A DNA stretch of 64,000 nucleotides, from the NCBI RefSeq assembly GCF_900115625.1, contig NZ_FOXD01000018.1, forward strand, positions 1-64,000, given 5' to 3'. Made by a program: the position numbers and the translations under genes. Shown here in pieces: positions 51,630 through 61,108 of this stretch (within the stretch, counting starts at the first letter, position 1; the number at the start of each line of letters is the position of its first letter). This stretch comes from Salibacterium halotolerans. GTDB taxonomy: Bacteria > Bacillota > Bacilli > Bacillales > Marinococcaceae. The notes below the pieces were generated by a model. The model made no database searches. It was given only the letters and a program-made list of their open reading frames with translations, and had not been told where the DNA came from.

Positions 51630-51869
51630 TTATTCCCCGCGCTGCAAAAGCTGCTGTAGTGCAGCATTTCTGTTCTCCTTTTCCTCCTGTCCGGCGAGGT
51701 CGTATTTTTTCAGCAGATGAAACCCTTCATTTAAAATCGACTGAGGCTGTTCGTCGTGAAAAAAACGGGCGGTGTCATGATACAATGCAGCCGGCATGAC
51801 ATCTTTTTGATCTTCCAGTTTTTGCTTCACATCATCCAGGCTGTGGTCTATAGGACATGAACCCATCAT
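51630..51869 (-). CDS. Small protein coupled to FdhD
   Basis: This 79-residue soluble, helix-rich protein begins MMGSCPIDHSLDDVKQKLEDQKDVMP and contains QSILNEGFHLLKKYDLAGQEEKENRN. Its ATG overlaps the fdhD stop (ATGA), so translation is coupled. The family is not recognised by name. Its coupling suggests a helper in formate dehydrogenase maturation or molybdenum-cofactor sulfuration. Confidence 0.65.
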   Translation of the reverse strand: MMGSCPIDHSLDDVKQKLEDQKDVMPAALYHDTARFFHDEQPQSILNEGFHLLKKYDLAGQEEKENRNAALQQLLQRGE

Positions 51870-52669
51870 GAATACACTCCTTCTTCAAAAATACGCTCAC
51901 TGTGGGTGTAGACATTCAGCTTGTCTCCACGCACAAATCCGACGGCGGTAATATTAAGGTCATCGGCCAGGTCGATGGCGAGACTGGTCGGAGCGGACTT
52001 GGAAAGTACGATACCGACACCTATTTTGGCTGCTTTTGTCAGTACTTCCGAGGACAATCTGCCGCTGAAGACAAGAACCTTATCGCGCACACTCCAGTGA
52101 TGCATGAGACAGTGTCCGTACAGTTTATCAAGCGCATTATGGCGGCCGATATCCATGCGCGAAAGCAGCAGTTCATCCGTGGAACAAAGAGCAGCATTAT
52201 GAACACCCCCGGTTTGGTGGAACGCTTCGCTGTCTTCCTGCATCGCCTGCATTAAGGAAGCGCAGCGTGACGGAGACAATTGGGCGGATGTACGGGATGT
52301 TTTTGCCATTTTCATGTCATTGTGAAAATAGAACTGCCGGCTTTTACCGCAGCATGATCCGATGAAACGCTTGGAATGTCCGGAGAAGGAAAGGTTGGGC
52401 TTCTTGTAAAGATGAACATAGGCAAATCCAGATTCCTCGTCCAGCTCCAGACGAAAGATATCGTTGTAAACTAAAATAATTCCCTCGGAGGCAAGAAAGC
52501 CCACCACCATTTCACGAAGATGCTCCGGGGAACAAACCATGGTGGCAAATTCATCTCCATTTACATAAATGGTCAATGGTGTCTCCTTCACGATCGTATC
52601 TGCCGCTGCACTCACCACACCTGCCCGGTACGATGTGATGGGACGCGGTTCACTGATATGGCTTGTCAT
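51866..52669 (-). CDS. fdhD: Formate dehydrogenase accessory sulfurtransferase
   Basis: The 267-residue FdhD transfers sulfur from a cysteine desulfurase to the Mo-bisPGD cofactor of formate dehydrogenase. Landmarks are ETPLTIYVNGDEFATMVCSPEHLREMVVGFLASEGII, the sulfur-carrying Cys106-Cys107 in GSCCGKSR, and the later DIGRHNALDKLYG and VVLSKSAPTSLA-like segment (here GIVLSKSAPTSLAI). GAGGGGGAGG precedes TTG-ATG; the ATG at 52669 is chosen. It is divergent from the transporter and fdhA genes, and the partner enzyme is encoded 1.8 kb away. Confidence 0.95.
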   Translation of the reverse strand: MTSHISEPRPITSYRAGVVSAAADTIVKETPLTIYVNGDEFATMVCSPEHLREMVVGFLASEGIILVYNDIFRLELDEESGFAYVHLYKKPNLSFSGHSKRFIGSCCGKSRQFYFHNDMKMAKTSRTSAQLSPSRCASLMQAMQEDSEAFHQTGGVHNAALCSTDELLLSRMDIGRHNALDKLYGHCLMHHWSVRDKVLVFSGRLSSEVLTKAAKIGVGIVLSKSAPTSLAIDLADDLNITAVGFVRGDKLNVYTHSERIFEEGVYS

Positions 52670-53015
52670 CAACCTCCCCCTCCTGCAGCCGAATTTGATG
52701 CCTTCATCATATCAATATCCGAAATAGGAATCAATTATATGTCCGAATAATTGGAATTATCAAAGTTATTGAAAAAGCAAGGTGGTCATTGTAGAATGGA
52801 GAAAATATGAATATTTTGTGAATGCATACCTGTGTAGCAACCCTCCTGTTATTATCATCTGCACGGATTTTTGTAAGCGGTTTCTTTTGGGTGGAGCAGC
52901 GTTCCTGCTTCAACTGTGTGTGTGTCGTTTTTTCAAGACAATCATGTCGTTTGTTTTGGGGGAACGTCGTTTTTTATTTAAGCAGGAACCAATCAAAACA
53001 AAAGGGGTGAATCCA

Positions 53016-54260
53016 GTGGCGGGAAAGCGGAAAAACAGATGGTTGATTGCATTGTCAGCGGTCGGCATCCATATCTCTATCGGTTCGGTGTATGCATGGA
53101 GCGTATTTACCAATCCACTACAGGAAGAGATGGGCTGGGACTTGTTCTGGGTCAACTTCGCGTTTAGTCTTGCTATTTTATTCCTTGGTCTGTCAGCAGC
53201 ATTTCTGGGCCGTTTTGTAGAAAAATACGGCCCCCGGGTGTCAGGCCTTACAGCAGCTGGTTTTTTCGGGGCCGGTGTGCTTGGTTCCGGGTTGGCTGTG
53301 ACGGTAGAGTCCCTCATTCTTCTCCTTATTTCTTACGGCGTTTTTGGCGGTATTGGACTGGGCATCGGTTATATTACACCGGTTTCCTCCCTCGTTAAAT
53401 GGTTTCCGGATCGAAGAGGCCTCGCAACAGGACTTGCGATCATGGGATTCGGATTTTCCGCTGTCATCTTCAGTCCGCTGCAGGAGGCACTTATGGGGAC
53501 CGTCGGTATTGCTAATACATTTTTTATCATCGGCATTATTTTTCTTTGCTTCATGACGGCTTCTGCATTGTATCTGGAACGTCCGCCTGAAGGTTACATG
53601 CAGGATAAAACGCAGGAAAAAACGAAGAAAAAGGCAGACCTGTCCGAGCTTATTGCCAATGAAGCAGTGAAAACAAGACGTTTCTGGTTTTTGTGGCTGA
53701 TGTTGTTTATTAACGTAACGTGCGGAATAGCTATACTGGCTGTAGCTGCTCCGATGGGGGAGGAAATTGCAGGACTTTCTTCAGCGGCTGCAGCAACAAT
53801 GGTGGGAATTATGGGATTTTTCAACGGTCTCGGCCGCATTATCTGGGCGTCGGTTTCTGATTACATCGGCCGTGCCAATGTTTACACGACGTTTTTTGTT
53901 ATTCAGGTTGCTGCTTACTTTATGCTTCCGGTCATGGGGCAGGTTATTGTGTTTCAGATTCTTTTGTTTATTATCATTTCGTGTTACGGCGGCGGTTTTG
54001 CATCCATTCCTGCTTATATCGGTGATCTATTCGGCACGAAAGAGCTGGGAGCGATTCACGGCTACATTCTCACCGCCTGGGCGGCGGCAGGCCTTGCAGG
54101 GCCGAGCATATCTTCCACTGTCCGCGAGGCGACACAAAGCTACACCGCTACGCTGTACATTTTCGGGGTAATGATTGCTGTGGCTTTACTGATTTCTTTT
54201 TGGATCAGAAGGGATATTAATCTCCTGAAACGAAAACAACGACAGGAAGAAGCGGGGTGA
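53016..54260 (+). CDS. OFA-family MFS transporter (oxalate/formate antiporter type)
   Basis: The 414-residue protein has twelve membrane helices. The OFA-family start NRWLIALSAVGIHISIGSVYAWSVFTNPL and motifs GRFVEKYGPR, GIGLGIGYITPVSSLVKWFPDRRGLATGLAIMGFG and SDYIGRANVY place it in the oxalate/formate antiporter family. It sits directly before fdhA and divergent from fdhD, so formate uptake for the dehydrogenase is the likely role. GTG at 53016 is chosen, about seven bases after AAAGGGGTG; the in-frame codons upstream are not conserved-looking. Confidence 0.88.
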   Translation: MAGKRKNRWLIALSAVGIHISIGSVYAWSVFTNPLQEEMGWDLFWVNFAFSLAILFLGLSAAFLGRFVEKYGPRVSGLTAAGFFGAGVLGSGLAVTVESLILLLISYGVFGGIGLGIGYITPVSSLVKWFPDRRGLATGLAIMGFGFSAVIFSPLQEALMGTVGIANTFFIIGIIFLCFMTASALYLERPPEGYMQDKTQEKTKKKADLSELIANEAVKTRRFWFLWLMLFINVTCGIAILAVAAPMGEEIAGLSSAAAATMVGIMGFFNGLGRIIWASVSDYIGRANVYTTFFVIQVAAYFMLPVMGQVIVFQILLFIIISCYGGGFASIPAYIGDLFGTKELGAIHGYILTAWAAAGLAGPSISSTVREATQSYTATLYIFGVMIAVALLISFWIRRDINLLKRKQRQEEAG

Positions 54261-54448
54261 AAGAGCTGAAGATCTATGAACAAACATGAAGCCGGGTTCA
54301 GTAATCCAGTGCGGTCGTTCTGCCACCGGGTCATATGACGACAATATTCTGCAAAAACGCGGCCATATGTGAGATGCAGGGGAACTTTTCCCTTGTCGAG
54401 AAAAGGGTGAGCAGTTGGTTCTAATGATGATGGAAAGGAGTGGACGGG

Positions 54449-57394
54449 TTGGCAGGTAAAATGGAAGTGAAAATCAACGGAAAAAAGGTAACGGTGGATG
54501 AGAATGTTTCAGCCCTGAATGCTTTAATAGACGATGAGCAGCAGATTCCTTCCGTCTGTTATCACCCAAGTCTCGGGGCTATTGAGACGTGCGACACCTG
54601 TATCGTGGAAAAAAACGGCGTGCTTGTCCGCGCCTGTTCCTCGGGAGTTAGTGGCGGGGATGAATTCAACACCGTTTCCAAAGATGTAAAAGATGCGCAG
54701 AAGATTGCGATGGACCGCATTCTTTACAACCATGAGCTGTACTGTACGGTCTGCGATTACAATAACGGAAACTGTGAAATTCACAATACAGTGAAAGAAA
54801 TGAAAATCGAGCATCAGAGCGTACCGTTTGAACCCAAACCCTATGATAAAGATCGAAACAGCTTTTACCGGTATGATCCGGATCAGTGCATTCTGTGCGG
54901 ACGCTGCGTCGAAGCCTGTCAGGACGTACAGGTGACCGAAACGCTCGCGATTGACTGGGAACGGGAACAACCGCGGGTGATTTGGGACAATGACGTACCG
55001 ATTGAAGAATCGTCCTGTGTGTCGTGCGGGCACTGCTCCACTGTCTGCCCGTGCAATGCGATGATGGAAACCGGCATGGAAGGAGAAGCCGGCTACATGA
55101 CCGGCATGAAGGAAGACACCCTGCGTCCGCTCATTGATATTACAAAAGGCGTGGAGACAGGTTACAGCTCAATCATGGCTTTGTCGGATATGGAAGCCTC
55201 GATGCGGGACAGTCGTATTGATAAGACAAAGACGGTTTGTACGTACTGCGGGGTCGGCTGCAGTTTTGACGTCTGGACGAAGGGCCGTGACATCTTAAAA
55301 ATCGAACCGCAGCAGGAGGCTCCGGCCAACGGGATTTCCACCTGTGTGAAAGGGAAGTTCGGCTGGGATTTTGTAAACAGCGAAGAGCGTCTGACAAAGC
55401 CTCTGATTCGGGAAGGGCAGATGTTCCGGGAAGCGGAATGGACCGAAGCGCTGGATTTGATCAGGCGAAAGTTTACCGATATCAAAGAGGAACACGGCGC
55501 GGACGCGCTCAGTTTCATCAGTTCATCCAAGTGTACCAATGAAGAATCTTACTTAATGCAGAAGCTGGCAAGGGGCGTCATCGGCACGAACAATATCGAC
55601 AACTGCTCCCGTTACTGCCAGAGCCCGGCGACAATGGGGCTGTTCCGCACCGTCGGTTACGGCGGGGACTCCGGATCCATCACCGACATTCAGAAGAGTG
55701 AACTTATCATTGCGATAGGGTCGAACACATCGGAGTCCCATCCGGTGCTCTCAACCAGAGTGAAAAGCTCTCACAAGCTTCACGGCCAGAAGTTGATTGT
55801 ATCCGATCTGCGGAAACATGAAATGGCGCAGCGGTCGGACTTGTTTATCCGTCCGGAATCCGGCACGGATCTGATCTGGCTTTCTGCGGTGACCAAATAT
55901 ATCGTGGATCAGGGATGGGCAGCTGATTCCTTCCTGGAGCAGAATGTGAACGGGGTGGAACATTATAAAGAAACTCTCGCGCCGTACACGATGGAATATG
56001 CAGCGGAAATGACCGGCGTCTCTCAGGAAGATTTAATCCGTACCGCCGAAATGATTCATGAGGCGGGCAGCGTCTGTATTCTCTGGGCAATGGGTGTCAC
56101 CCAGCACCAGGGCGGAAGCGATACGAGTACAGCGATATCCAACCTGCTTCTTATCACCGGCAACTACGGCCGGCCCGGAACCGGCGCTTACCCTCTCCGC
56201 GGCCATAATAACGTGCAGGGAGCCAGCGATTTCGGAAGCATGCCGGACCGCTTTCCAGGCTATCAGTTTGTTAGTGATGATGAGGTGCGGCGACGTTTTG
56301 AAGAAGCCTGGCAGGTGGACATTCCGAAAGAAAAAGGGCTGAACAATCATGAAATGGTGGATGCCATTCATGACGGCAAACTGAAGTCGATGTATCTCAA
56401 AGGCGAAGATATGGGGATCGTCGATTCCAATATCAACTACGTGCACGAGGCTTTTGAAAAACTGGAATTCTTTGTCGTACAGGACTTGTTTCTCACCACC
56501 ACCGCCCAGTTTGCGGATGTCGTACTTCCGGCGAGTCCGAGTCTGGAGAAAGACGGGACTTTCACCAATACAGAACGCCGGATTCAGCGGTTGTACCAGG
56601 CCTTGGTGCCGCTCGGTGATTCCCGTCCGGACTGGAAGATTATCATGGACATTGCCAACCGTCTGGATGCGGGCTGGAAGTACGAACATCCATCTGAGAT
56701 CATGGAGGAAGCCGCCTCGTTAACGCCGTTGTTTGCAGGAGTATCCTATCAAAAACTAAAGGGCTATCAAAGCCTGCAGTGGCCGGTGCATGCTGACGGC
56801 ACCGATGAACCGATGCTGTTTGCCGACCGGTTTCCGTTTGAAGACGGACGGGCCCGCCTTTATCCGGTTGAGTGGACGGAACCGGTGCAATACAAGGAAG
56901 AATATGATCTGCAGGTGAACAACGGACGCCTGCTGGAACATTTCCATGAAGGAAACATGACGTATCAGTCGGAAGGAATCACACGCGGCACGCCGCGCGC
57001 CTTTGTCGAAGTATCCCCGCAGCTGGCAAAAGAACGGTCTTTGAGTGATGGGACGGTTGTACGGTTGATTTCCCCGTACGGCGCCGTCAAACTGCCGTGC
57101 CTTGTGACAGAGCGGGTACAGAAAAAAGAAGTCTACATCCCGCTGAATGATGACGGAGACGGGGCGGTCAACCGTCTCACGAGCAGTTATGCAGATAAAG
57201 ACACCGATACTCCGGCGTACAAAGAAGTGCAGGTGAAAATGGAAGTGCTGGAGGAAGGGGGTGCGTCCCCACTTCCGAAAATCAATCATCGTTTCGGGAA
57301 TCCGCAGCCGCAGATTGGTGTTCAGGTGGAGAAAAAGTGGCAGCGCAGCGATTACACCTTCCCTGGCGACATCGTGAAAGGATGGGATCGTTAA
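54449..57394 (+). CDS. fdhA: Formate dehydrogenase catalytic subunit (YrhE-like, NAD-linked type)
   Basis: The 981-residue molybdo/tungsto-enzyme oxidises formate to CO2. Domains in order: a 2Fe-2S ferredoxin (Cys37, 48, 51, 63); a His-Cys3 4Fe-4S site (His95, Cys99, 102, 109); two 4Fe-4S clusters (Cys147/150/153/157 and Cys190/193/196/200); and the molybdopterin domain with its own cluster (Cys264, 267, 271, 299). The catalytic residue is Cys390 in SRYCQSP, so this is a cysteine rather than selenocysteine enzyme. A dinucleotide-binding C-terminal domain begins near residue 840. TTG at 54449, eight bases after AAAGGAG, is preferred over GTG 54440 and ATG 54461. It lacks a signal peptide and is cytoplasmic. 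Confidence 0.95.
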   Translation: MAGKMEVKINGKKVTVDENVSALNALIDDEQQIPSVCYHPSLGAIETCDTCIVEKNGVLVRACSSGVSGGDEFNTVSKDVKDAQKIAMDRILYNHELYCTVCDYNNGNCEIHNTVKEMKIEHQSVPFEPKPYDKDRNSFYRYDPDQCILCGRCVEACQDVQVTETLAIDWEREQPRVIWDNDVPIEESSCVSCGHCSTVCPCNAMMETGMEGEAGYMTGMKEDTLRPLIDITKGVETGYSSIMALSDMEASMRDSRIDKTKTVCTYCGVGCSFDVWTKGRDILKIEPQQEAPANGISTCVKGKFGWDFVNSEERLTKPLIREGQMFREAEWTEALDLIRRKFTDIKEEHGADALSFISSSKCTNEESYLMQKLARGVIGTNNIDNCSRYCQSPATMGLFRTVGYGGDSGSITDIQKSELIIAIGSNTSESHPVLSTRVKSSHKLHGQKLIVSDLRKHEMAQRSDLFIRPESGTDLIWLSAVTKYIVDQGWAADSFLEQNVNGVEHYKETLAPYTMEYAAEMTGVSQEDLIRTAEMIHEAGSVCILWAMGVTQHQGGSDTSTAISNLLLITGNYGRPGTGAYPLRGHNNVQGASDFGSMPDRFPGYQFVSDDEVRRRFEEAWQVDIPKEKGLNNHEMVDAIHDGKLKSMYLKGEDMGIVDSNINYVHEAFEKLEFFVVQDLFLTTTAQFADVVLPASPSLEKDGTFTNTERRIQRLYQALVPLGDSRPDWKIIMDIANRLDAGWKYEHPSEIMEEAASLTPLFAGVSYQKLKGYQSLQWPVHADGTDEPMLFADRFPFEDGRARLYPVEWTEPVQYKEEYDLQVNNGRLLEHFHEGNMTYQSEGITRGTPRAFVEVSPQLAKERSLSDGTVVRLISPYGAVKLPCLVTERVQKKEVYIPLNDDGDGAVNRLTSSYADKDTDTPAYKEVQVKMEVLEEGGASPLPKINHRFGNPQPQIGVQVEKKWQRSDYTFPGDIVKGWDR

Positions 57395-57395
57395 C

Positions 57396-57905
57396 ATGGC
57401 CGAAAAAATTCAGCATATCCAGAAACAGGAGCGGACAGAAGAAGAGCAGCGGGAACAGGATCTCCGTGAAATCGAAGATGCCTTGGTAGAGAATAAAGAG
57501 GTGATCCTGAAATCTCTGTTTACCCTGAAGCATGCGGATGACCGCGGTGTGATATCTCTTCTGCACGGTCTGTTCGCGGACGGGGATAAGGTGTTGAAAG
57601 TACTCGCGGACACACTGAACAATGAAGAAAATACGAAAGCAATTCGTCATCTTCTCCTGCTGATGGGGGTTGCGGGAAAACTTGATGTGGAAAAAGTGGA
57701 GCCACTGCTGCTGAAAGTCAACGAAGGCCTGAGGCGTGTAGGTGAAGCAGGGGACACCGAGGAAAAGACGGGGTACATGGATCTCGTAAAATCATTAAAG
57801 GATCCGGAAGTCAACCGGGCGGTCACCCTTCTTCTCACCTTCCTGAAAGGCATGGGGCAGGAGGTGGAAGAGGAAAGGAAGACAGGGAAGACCCCGCCGG
57901 ATTAG
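57396..57905 (+). CDS. DUF1641 protein (YrhD-like), formate dehydrogenase partner
   Basis: The 169-residue acidic, helical protein has the DUF1641 pattern in its second half (SLKDPEVNRAVTLLLTFLKGMGQ). It begins one base after the fdhA stop, an arrangement also found for yrhE-yrhD in Bacillus subtilis. It probably serves as an accessory or small subunit of the formate dehydrogenase; the precise role is unknown. A strong terminator follows, closing the unit. Confidence 0.88.
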   Translation: MAEKIQHIQKQERTEEEQREQDLREIEDALVENKEVILKSLFTLKHADDRGVISLLHGLFADGDKVLKVLADTLNNEENTKAIRHLLLLMGVAGKLDVEKVEPLLLKVNEGLRRVGEAGDTEEKTGYMDLVKSLKDPEVNRAVTLLLTFLKGMGQEVEEERKTGKTPPD

Positions 57906-57950
57906 AATGGTGAAACCGGCGGATTTGCGCGGATAGGCCGAAGTGAACAA

Positions 57951-57986
57951 GACCAGGCAGGGAACAACTCCCTGCCTGATTTTTTA
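57951..57986 (+). terminator. Terminator of the formate dehydrogenase unit
   Basis: ACCAGGCAGGGA...TCCCTGCCTGAT with TTTTTT. It is nearly the same hairpin as at 51569. Confidence 0.9.
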
Positions 57987-58094
57987 CGAAGAAAGGGTGT
58001 TTGTCTTTTTCAGGGATTCTATTACCACGACGGGGTTCATTTTCGTGTATAATGAAGGAAGCATTTGTAATAGAACGAAAGGCAGGCAGTACAT

Positions 58095-58754
58095 ATGAAA
58101 TCAAAAATTCTGGTTATTGTGACGGCCGTGGTGTTTGTTGCGATGGGTGTTTTTCTGATGACAAGGCCCGACAATCCGGTAGGAAATCAGGCAGGATCGA
58201 AGCTGGAACTGGATAATCAACCGGTGATGGGGGAAGAAGATGCGCCGGTGCAGGTGGTGGAATTCGGTGACTATAAGTGCCCGGCGTGTAAGTCATGGAG
58301 CCAGATGGTGTTTCCGAAACTTCAGCAAAACTATATAAACAGCGGCGATGTCTCGTTTACTTATGTGAATACCCTTTTCCACGGTGAGAAGTCAAGACTT
58401 GCGGCACTGGCCTCGGAATCGGTGTGGGACCGTACCCCGGAGGCGTTCTGGTCGTATCATCAGACCATTTTTGAAAGCCAGCCGGGCGGTCAGTCACAGG
58501 ACGAAGTATGGGTCACCCCGGAATCGCTCGGGAATATGGCTGCGCAGGTGGACGGAGCCCCGACATCGGAACAGCTGATGGAGGACGTGCAGCAGGGGAC
58601 GTATGCAGAACAGGTAAGTACTGATCAATCCCTTGTAAATGAGTATAATATTCAATTCACCCCAAGTATTTTGGTGAATGGAACGCTGATAGAGGATCCA
58701 CTTGACTGGGAGGCGATCCAGGCAGCCATTGAAGAGGAGCTGAATCAAGGGTGA
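58095..58754 (+). CDS. bdbD: DsbA-family thiol-disulfide oxidoreductase (BdbD-like)
   Basis: The 219-residue protein has an N-terminal membrane anchor (residues about 4-23) and an extracytoplasmic thioredoxin fold with active site C62-P-A-C65 in FGDYKCPACKSW and the cis-Pro loop FTPSILVNG. It introduces disulfides into exported proteins and is re-oxidised by the quinone-linked partner encoded next. GAAAGGCAGG precedes the ATG. The next gene's ATG overlaps its stop codon. Confidence 0.93.
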   Translation: MKSKILVIVTAVVFVAMGVFLMTRPDNPVGNQAGSKLELDNQPVMGEEDAPVQVVEFGDYKCPACKSWSQMVFPKLQQNYINSGDVSFTYVNTLFHGEKSRLAALASESVWDRTPEAFWSYHQTIFESQPGGQSQDEVWVTPESLGNMAAQVDGAPTSEQLMEDVQQGTYAEQVSTDQSLVNEYNIQFTPSILVNGTLIEDPLDWEAIQAAIEEELNQG

Positions 58755-59176
58755 TGAGAAAGATTGTACTCTCTTACGGACTGTATGCCGCGTGGCTGGT
58801 GTCGGAAGCAGCTGTTTTCGGGAGTTTGTATTTCAGCGGGGTGCTTGGTTTTGAACCGTGCAAACTCTGCTGGTACCAGCGCATTCTGATGTATCCGCTC
58901 GTGATAGTGCTCGGCATCGCAGCTTTTGATAATAATCCCCGTGTCATCCGGTACGTGCTTCCTCTACCAGTGGTGGGCGGTCTGATTTCGGTGTACCATG
59001 ACCTGATGCAGAAAGTTCCCGGATTCGCGCCTGTGAAACCGTGCGCCCAGGGGGTTCCGTGCCAGGGCCAGTATATCAATCTATTCGGCTTCATCACTAT
59101 TCCCTTTCTTGCTTTGCTGGGCTTTTTGCTTATCACTATCCTATTGTCACTGCTTGCTAAGTGGAAGCAGGGCTGA
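58754..59176 (+). CDS. bdbC: DsbB-family disulfide bond formation protein (BdbC-like)
   Basis: The 140-residue four-helix membrane protein has two redox cysteine pairs, C36-x-x-C39 in GFEPCKLCWYQR and C97...C103 in KPCAQGVPCQG, as in BdbC. It transfers electrons from BdbD to the quinone pool. The ATG overlaps the bdbD stop by one base (TGATG). A terminator follows within ten bases. Confidence 0.94.
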   Translation: MRKIVLSYGLYAAWLVSEAAVFGSLYFSGVLGFEPCKLCWYQRILMYPLVIVLGIAAFDNNPRVIRYVLPLPVVGGLISVYHDLMQKVPGFAPVKPCAQGVPCQGQYINLFGFITIPFLALLGFLLITILLSLLAKWKQG

Positions 59177-59184
59177 TGAAACAT

Positions 59185-59214
59185 CCGGATGACGCCGTGT
59201 CATCCGGCTTTTTT
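59185..59214 (+). terminator. Terminator of bdbDC
   Basis: CCGGATGAC (59185-59193) pairs with GTCATCCGG (59199-59207), followed by CTTTTTTG. Confidence 0.88.
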
Positions 59215-59246
59215 GATGGCGCGGACCGGTTTGGTTGGTTGACCAG

Positions 59247-59637
59247 CATCATGCGGCCAAAACGGGTGAGAAATTGTGCATAAACGTAATCATGAATGGT
59301 TCATACGACAGTTTACGGCTGCCGGGAGCGGGTCAAACGTCCCCTGGCGCATTTCATAATGACGTTTAGGGCGTGCGGAGGCATTGCAAACGCAACTGGA
59401 GGAAAAACGTTCTACCAAAATTCCGCTGCACTGCATCATCCGGATTTATTGAATAGATAGGCAGGATTGTAGCGTCATGCGGCCAAAGCGAGGCTGAAAT
59501 TATGCTCAAACGTAACTATGAATGGTTCATACGACAGTTTATAGCTGCCGGGAGCGGGTCAAACGCCCCCCGGCGCGTTTCATAACGACGTTTAGGGCGT
59601 GCGAAAGCGGTGTAAACGTAACTGGGGAACGATGACG
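59247..59637. repeat. AAACGT-type long intergenic repeat, two copies left of the NERD gene
   Basis: Two units about 225 bp apart share CATGCGGCCAAA (59250 and 59476), then AAACGTAA, ATGAATGGTTCATACGACAG, GCTGCCGGGAGCGGGTCAAA, CATAA(T/C)GACGTTTAGGGCG and finally AAACG(C/T)AACTGG. Short cores AAACG and CGTTT alternate in direction through each unit. No ORF is present. Related copies lie at 60672-61050. Confidence 0.85.
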
Positions 59638-59673
59638 GAACTGTTTGAAGAGGTTGCTCAACAAAATCGCTGG

Positions 59674-60576
59674 TTACTGGTAAGAAGCATACTTCCCTCT
59701 CCCTCTGATTTGGAAGTTTGTGGTCAGAATCCTCCTGATCGACCGCGGAGACAGGCCGCCCCCGCACCATTCGATGATGGTATTGGTGGTGAGTCTCTCA
59801 TCGGGAAAAAGGAGCCTGAATTCTTCGACGCTCTGCAGCACACCCTGATCCCTGCTTACAGTGGTTTGACACTCCGGGCAGATCACCATTCTCTTCTCTT
59901 TTTTCATAAAAGAAAAGCATGCCGCGCATAGGATTCCTTTTTGCAGGTCGGTGAAAGTGTAAGGAGGAGTCCGCGAAGGAAAGGGGATAGTCGTGCTCCG
60001 TTCCAGAAGATGCTCCGCCATCCTTTCTTCTTTCTCTCCGGAAGGCAGCGAGTCGCGTTTCCAATTTTGGTGGAACCGTTCCGTTTGGGAAGGAAAAAGA
60101 ATCGGCATATCAGGAGAAGCGTGGTAAAGGGTGAAAAGAGGATTCATGAAAATGAGGAAAGCGTGTACCGGAATGTCCCAGTGCAGCTGCTGCATGAGCT
60201 GGCGGAGCAGGGACTCGTTTTTTCTCAGCTGCAGGAGGGGGCTTTTGATTTCTTTTCCATAAAGGGTGAACCAGGAATCATCTTTTACATAAAAATCACC
60301 CTCATATTGTTTGACCTCAAAAAGATAGATGCCTTGAGGGGTAATCCATAGAGAGTCGATCTGACAGTAGGTGTGACTGATTTCAAACGAGATATCATGA
60401 ATCATGACCGGCTGGGGGTCGAGCGTGAACGCCCACTCGTCGAATTGCCGTTCTCCTTCGAATCCTTTTTCAAGATGTTGGTAGTACTGCTTTTCTTTCG
60501 GGGGAAGGGAAGAGCGGAGGTTCAGACTGCGAAACAGCTGGAGTTCGGGGGATGGGCGGAGCTTCTTTTTAATCAT
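59674..60576 (-). CDS. NERD-domain protein with zinc-finger-like C-terminus
   Basis: The 300-residue protein has a NERD (nuclease-related) domain in residues about 38-150. Key parts are GFEGERQFDEWAF, YCQIDSLWITPQGIYLFEVKQYEGDF with the D...ExK arrangement of PD-(D/E)xK nucleases, and a following IKSPLLQLRKNESLL. The C-terminal part carries a CAAC...CPEC pair (near residues 213-235) that may bind zinc, then a helical DNA-binding-like tail with SPRSIRRILTTNF. It is a monocistronic minus-strand gene framed on both sides by the AAACGT-type repeats. The function of NERD proteins of this kind is not established. Confidence 0.85.
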   Translation of the reverse strand: MIKKKLRPSPELQLFRSLNLRSSLPPKEKQYYQHLEKGFEGERQFDEWAFTLDPQPVMIHDISFEISHTYCQIDSLWITPQGIYLFEVKQYEGDFYVKDDSWFTLYGKEIKSPLLQLRKNESLLRQLMQQLHWDIPVHAFLIFMNPLFTLYHASPDMPILFPSQTERFHQNWKRDSLPSGEKEERMAEHLLERSTTIPFPSRTPPYTFTDLQKGILCAACFSFMKKEKRMVICPECQTTVSRDQGVLQSVEEFRLLFPDERLTTNTIIEWCGGGLSPRSIRRILTTNFQIRGRGKYASYQ

Positions 60577-60671
60577 AGGTCACTCCCTTTCGATTTCTTT
60601 TATCATAAGGTGAGATGGAAGAAAAAGCAAGTACCGGTTTCTAAACGACGATTGGCGCGTATAGTACCACC

Positions 60672-61050
60672 CTAAACGTAATCATAAACGGTCCATAAGA
60701 CAGTTTACGGGTACCGGGAGCGGGTCAAACGTAGTCCGGCTCGTTTCCTAACGACGTTTACGGTGCGCGGAGACGTTGGAAACGCAACTGGGGGACGATG
60801 ACGGGGGCGTTCCACCAATATTTAGTGTCATACAATACTGCGCCGCGTTATCCGGATGTTATTGATGGCGCGTGCCGGCTTGTGAGCGTCATGCGGCCAA
60901 AACGGGTGGGAAAACGAGCCCGAACGTAACCATGAACGGTTCATAAGACAGTTTACAGCTGCCGGGAGCGGGTCAAACGTAACTCGGTACCTTTCCTAAC
61001 GACGTTTGGCGAAAAAATGAAGACCTAAACGCAATCATGAACGCCTCGCC
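60672..61050. repeat. AAACGT-type long intergenic repeat, two copies right of the NERD gene
   Basis: The unit seen at 59247 recurs from 60672 (AAACGTAATCATAAACGG, ACAGTTTACGG, CCGGGAGCGGGTCAAACGT, TAACGACGTTTACGG, AAACGCAACTGGG) and again from about 60886 with its CATGCGGCCAAAACGGGTG head and a truncated end. The orientation is the same as the left copies, i.e. direct repeats flanking the NERD gene. Confidence 0.85.
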
Positions 61051-61070
61051 TTGCGGGACCAAAATAAAAA

Positions 61071-61107
61071 AAGAAAGAGCTGCGTATCCGGTGCGCAGCT
61101 CTTTCTT
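61071..61107. terminator. Terminator of the BCCT transporter gene
   Basis: AAGAAAGAGCTGCG (61071-61084) and CGCAGCTCTTTCTT (61094-61107) form a perfect 14-bp stem. An A-run precedes it on the plus strand, giving Ts in the direction of the gene. Confidence 0.88.
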
Positions 61108-61108
61108 C

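Noticed and set aside
52782-53015. 78-codon extension of the OFA transporter
   Set aside because: It is Cys/Phe-rich non-conserved sequence; the family N-terminus starts at the GTG at 53016 with AAAGGGGTG upstream.
59599-60675. Several plus-strand frames opposite the NERD gene
   Set aside because: Antisense shadows without ribosome sites; the minus-strand frame has the NERD motifs.
59247-61050. CRISPR array around the NERD gene
   Set aside because: The repeated units are 160-250 bp, only four, and drift along their length; there are no short identical repeats with unique spacers and no cas genes.
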